From Deinococcus malanensis (GTDB lineage Bacteria; Deinococcota; Deinococci; Deinococcales; Deinococcaceae): 5,194 nt of DNA. The notes beneath the pieces are model-generated. The model worked only from the letters and a program-made list of their open reading frames with translations, made no database searches and had not been told where the DNA came from. Shown one piece after another: positions 3,999-5,194 of the stretch (position 1 is its first letter; every line of letters starts with the position of its first letter). The position numbers were made by a program, and so were the translations under genes. The stretch covers positions 1-5,194 of the forward strand of contig NZ_BMPP01000016.1 of NCBI RefSeq assembly GCF_014647655.1, in the 5' to 3' direction.

Positions 3999-4020
3999 AT
4001 GACCCGGTATGCCGGGTCAT
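3999..4020. repeat. Perfect 9-bp hairpin, TATG loop
   Basis: ATGACCCGG and CCGGGTCAT pair perfectly around TATG. It lies between the divergent starts at 3962/3989 (- strand) and the hsp20 promoter (+ strand). The + strand tail is GCTGCAGTTTCTT, a weak T-tract. Possible roles are an operator for the - strand gene, an insulator that stops read-through into hsp20, or a terminator. Confidence 0.45.
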
Positions 4021-4030
4021 GCTGCAGTTT

Positions 4031-4037
4031 CTTGAGG
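4031..4037 (+). promoter_or_regulatory. Extra HAIR half-site CTTGAGG
   Basis: CTTGAGG matches the left HAIR half-site (CTTGAGT) at 6 of 7 bases and lies 16 bases upstream of, and in the same orientation as, the left half of the full site at 4047-4067. No partner ACTCAAG follows at the right distance, so it could at most assist cooperative binding. Confidence 0.35.
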
Positions 4038-4046
4038 CGCACTAAA

Positions 4047-4067
4047 CTTGACGGGTACGCACTCAAG
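4047..4067 (+). promoter_or_regulatory. HAIR-like operator (HspR repressor site)
   Basis: CTTGACG-N7-ACTCAAG matches the known HAIR consensus CTTGAGT-N7-ACTCAAG at 12 of 14 arm positions, with exact spacing. HspR is the MerR-family repressor that binds HAIR and controls chaperone genes in Streptomyces and Deinococcus. The site lies over the -35 box and spacer of the hsp20 promoter, where a bound repressor would block RNA polymerase. Seen as a plain inverted repeat, it extends to 8 bp arms (AAACTTGA 4044-4051 and TCAAGTTT 4063-4070). HspR itself is not in this window. Confidence 0.8.
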
Positions 4068-4076
4068 TTTTATATT
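4048..4076 (+). promoter_or_regulatory. Sigma-A type promoter of hsp20
   Basis: TTGACG (4048-4053), a 17-base spacer, then TATATT (4071-4076): each hexamer matches consensus at 5 of 6 positions, with ideal spacing. Transcription should begin near 4083, leaving a leader of about 59 bases before the ATG at 4142. It is the best promoter in the window and is overlapped by the HAIR-like operator. Confidence 0.8.
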
Positions 4077-4141
4077 TATCGCAACTCGGCGAGGACGGTC
4101 CGGCAGGACTGATCCCGCCCCCAACCAAAGGAGGTCTCCCC

Positions 4142-4642
4142 ATGATGCGATTTGATCCTTTCCGTGAAATCGAGGAACTCACCCAGCGCATGGACCGTGC
4201 CTTCGCCCCCTCGGGCGACCAGAATGGTCAGGGTGCGCGCTTCGCCCCTCCGGTCGACGTCCACGAGGACGCCCACGGCCTGGAACTGACCCTGGACCTG
4301 CCGGGCGTCTCACCAGACAGCATCCAGATCGAGGCGGAAAGCCAGACCCTCAGCGTTCAGGCCGAGCGCCGCTACACCCGCACCGAGGGCCGCACCGCTC
4401 ACCGCGTCGAGCGCCCCTACGGCACGCTGACTCGCACGTTCAGTGTTCCCGCCAAGTACGACCTCACCAAGGTCGAGGCCGACTTCGATCACGGCACCCT
4501 GACCATCCGCGTTCCACGCAGTGAGGCTGCCCAGAAGCGCTCGATCAGTGTGCGGAATGCCGGGCAGCTGACGTCGTCCAGGACCATTGAGTCCGGAAAC
4601 ACCGATAACGTTTCGAGCAAGTCCGTCGAGCACGCTGATTAA
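4142..4642 (+). CDS. hsp20: Hsp20 small heat-shock chaperone (alpha-crystallin domain)
   Basis: A 166-residue ATP-independent holdase that binds unfolding proteins in the cytosol and keeps them refoldable by the DnaK/ClpB machines; it normally forms large oligomers. The N-terminal arm MMRFDPFREIEELTQRM (1-17) is typical of bacterial class A members. The alpha-crystallin domain runs from about 36 (PPVDVHED) to 125, with LPGV at 53-56 and the hallmark A-x-x-x-n-G-x-L at 113-120 (ADFDHGTL). The oligomer-anchoring I-x-I/V motif is ISV at 135-137. The tail of about 29 residues after that is polar, Ser/Thr-rich and rather long. The start is supported by AAAGGAGGT (4127-4135), 6 bases before the first of two consecutive ATGs (4142; 4145 is also possible). 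It is a single-gene unit with its own promoter, a HAIR operator for heat induction and a terminator hairpin downstream. Confidence 0.97.
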   Translation: MMRFDPFREIEELTQRMDRAFAPSGDQNGQGARFAPPVDVHEDAHGLELTLDLPGVSPDSIQIEAESQTLSVQAERRYTRTEGRTAHRVERPYGTLTRTFSVPAKYDLTKVEADFDHGTLTIRVPRSEAAQKRSISVRNAGQLTSSRTIESGNTDNVSSKSVEHAD

Positions 4643-4860
4643 CTCAATTCCAAAACATGGCCGGAGCTCAGGTGCTCTGGCCATGTTCTGTACAGATGGA
4701 CGGCCTGGGCGAGCGCTTGAGCCCGCTCGCGTTGCCGGCGGGTGTACTGCAAAGCCCGCCGTAAAGCGGCCGGTGACCGCGCGACCAGGCACCCGAGTTC
4801 TTCCTCCGCGATGCCCTGGTATTCCCGCACTTCCAGCGTAACTTCCTCCTCAAAGTGCAT
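4639..4860 (-). CDS. Small charged hypothetical protein, convergent with hsp20
   Basis: A 73-residue protein I do not recognise. It begins with an acidic segment (MHFEEEVTLEVREYQGIAEEELG, residues 1-23) followed by a basic helix-like segment (ARSPAALRRALQYTRRQRERAQALAQAVHLY, about 27-57). Third positions are G/C-rich up to about residue 57. The last 16 codons run through the hsp20 terminator hairpin and look less like neighbouring coding sequence. AGAAGG ends just before the ATG, an unusually tight ribosome binding site. A TATGCT box lies about 20 bases upstream of the ATG. The TTAA at 4639-4642 carries both this stop and that of hsp20. The protein may be real, with a C-terminus extended into the hairpin, or a shadow; the upstream two thirds favour a real gene. 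Confidence 0.5.
   Translation of the reverse strand: MHFEEEVTLEVREYQGIAEEELGCLVARSPAALRRALQYTRRQRERAQALAQAVHLYRTWPEHLSSGHVLELS
4654..4687. terminator. 14-bp terminator hairpin after hsp20
   Basis: AACATGGCCGGAGC (4654-4667) pairs with GCTCTGGCCATGTT (4674-4687) around a 6-base loop, with a single G-T wobble in 14 bp. It starts 11 bases after the hsp20 stop. On the + strand the tail is CTGTACAG, without a T-run; on the - strand the stem is followed by TT to give TTTT (4655-4652). The hairpin lies inside the 3' end of the convergent frame 4639-4860. Confidence 0.7.
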
Positions 4861-4880
4861 CCCTTCTTCAATTGCTTCCG

Positions 4881-4886
4881 AGCATA
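4881..4886 (-). promoter_or_regulatory. Putative -10 box TATGCT
   Basis: On the - strand, TATGCT ends 20 bases before the ATG at 4860. The hexamer at the correct -35 distance (GGCGAC, 17-base spacer) is poor. It follows a hairpin (4911-4934) that may end the preceding gene, so a separate transcription unit is plausible. Confidence 0.3.
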
Positions 4887-4910
4887 CGAGCAGGATTCCT
4901 GGTGTCGCCA

Positions 4911-4934
4911 GACGCTGCTGACCATGACAGCGTC
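4911..4934. repeat. Hairpin GACGCTG-N10-CAGCGTC
   Basis: Perfect 7-bp stem with a 10-base loop, starting 20 bases after the stop of the - strand frame at 4955. No T-tract follows in that direction (TGGCG), so termination would be factor-dependent or inefficient. Confidence 0.35.
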
Positions 4935-4954
4935 GGCCCTCACCCCGGCAGTGC

Positions 4955-5173
4955 TCAGCGACCGGGCTGCACCGACAGGGGGCGGTCGATCTCGGCCAGA
5001 ACGACCAGCCACGTGTTGGCCGCCGACTGACGCTCCACGGCCGCGTGGGTAGCCTTGCGCAACACCTGGGCGCAGGCCATGGCCTCGGTTCCGTCGGCCT
5101 GACAGGCGCTGACCAGGGCCTGGGGCGTCAGGGTGCCTTCACCGGCATAGGCGCGCATCCACTGGACCTTCAC
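4955..5173 (-). CDS. Hypothetical protein, open to the window edge
   Basis: I do not recognise this protein. The frame is open from the window edge to the TGA at 4957-4955, so it may be incomplete at the N-terminus. Possible starts are GTG at 5173 (AGGTAGGG about 9 bases upstream; 72 residues) and ATG at 5158 (GAAGG 8 bases upstream; 67 residues). The product reads MRAYAGEGTLTPQALVSAC near the start, then ADGTEAMACAQVLRKATHAAVERQ, a likely helix, and ends NTWLVVLAEIDRPLSVQPGR. It has three Cys-free stretches of helix-like sequence and no membrane segment or signal peptide. Codon bias is coding-like. It is transcribed in the same direction as 4639-4860, 94 bases upstream, with a hairpin between. 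Confidence 0.5.
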   Translation of the reverse strand: MKVQWMRAYAGEGTLTPQALVSACQADGTEAMACAQVLRKATHAAVERQSAANTWLVVLAEIDRPLSVQPGR

Positions 5174-5194
5174 GATGGAAGGCCCTACCTGTGC

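Noticed and set aside
4097..4135. RNA thermometer in the hsp20 leader
   Set aside because: Only a 5-bp stem (GGTCC with GGACT) is visible, and nothing pairs stably with AAGGAGG, so there is no ROSE or four-U type element.
1..5194. CRISPR array, tRNA, rRNA, insertion sequence or replication origin
   Set aside because: I saw no regularly spaced repeats of the right size, no cloverleaf, no transposase-like frame with terminal repeats and no DnaA-box cluster or iterons.

Overview
The window looks like an accessory or plasmid-type stretch of a Deinococcus-like genome. The reasons are a fairly GC-rich, GC3-biased sequence, start codons with a TANNNT box 5-8 bases upstream (leaderless style), an HspR-type HAIR operator in front of an Hsp20 gene, and stand-alone receiver proteins with no kinase nearby. 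The genus is an inference; no rRNA or marker gene is present.

Left part (about 1-2900): a two-component patch. On the + strand a 76-residue small protein (219-449) is followed by a single-domain response regulator (764-1192), then by a second copy of the small protein (1482-1709; 44 of 66 aligned residues identical). Facing them on the - strand are two tandem single-domain response regulators (1732-2154 and 2280-2696), about 60% identical to each other by hand alignment. Upstream of these is a broken C-terminal piece of another receiver (2792-2896). No histidine kinase, output domain or DNA-binding domain is present, so these receivers must work through a partner encoded elsewhere. The gaps between the + strand genes are long (about 290-315 bases) and hold several perfect inverted repeats.

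Middle (about 2900-4000): the sequence becomes visibly more GC-rich. A stretch without a convincing gene (2897-3154) precedes an unrecognised 157-residue protein (3155-3628). A strong hairpin (3646-3683) separates it from a convergent - strand small gene that looks either frameshifted or split into two overlapping frames (3694-3962).

Right part (about 4000-5194): an hsp20 small heat-shock chaperone gene (4142-4642) has a near-consensus sigma-A promoter, an overlapping HAIR-like operator, a strong ribosome binding site and a long terminator-type hairpin. Two unrecognised small - strand genes follow (4639-4860 and 4955 to the window edge). The first shares the palindrome TTAA with hsp20, so that both stop codons lie in the same four bases.

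The strongest candidates for something undescribed are the duplicated small protein that travels with stand-alone receivers, and the inverted-repeat-rich leaders in front of these genes.
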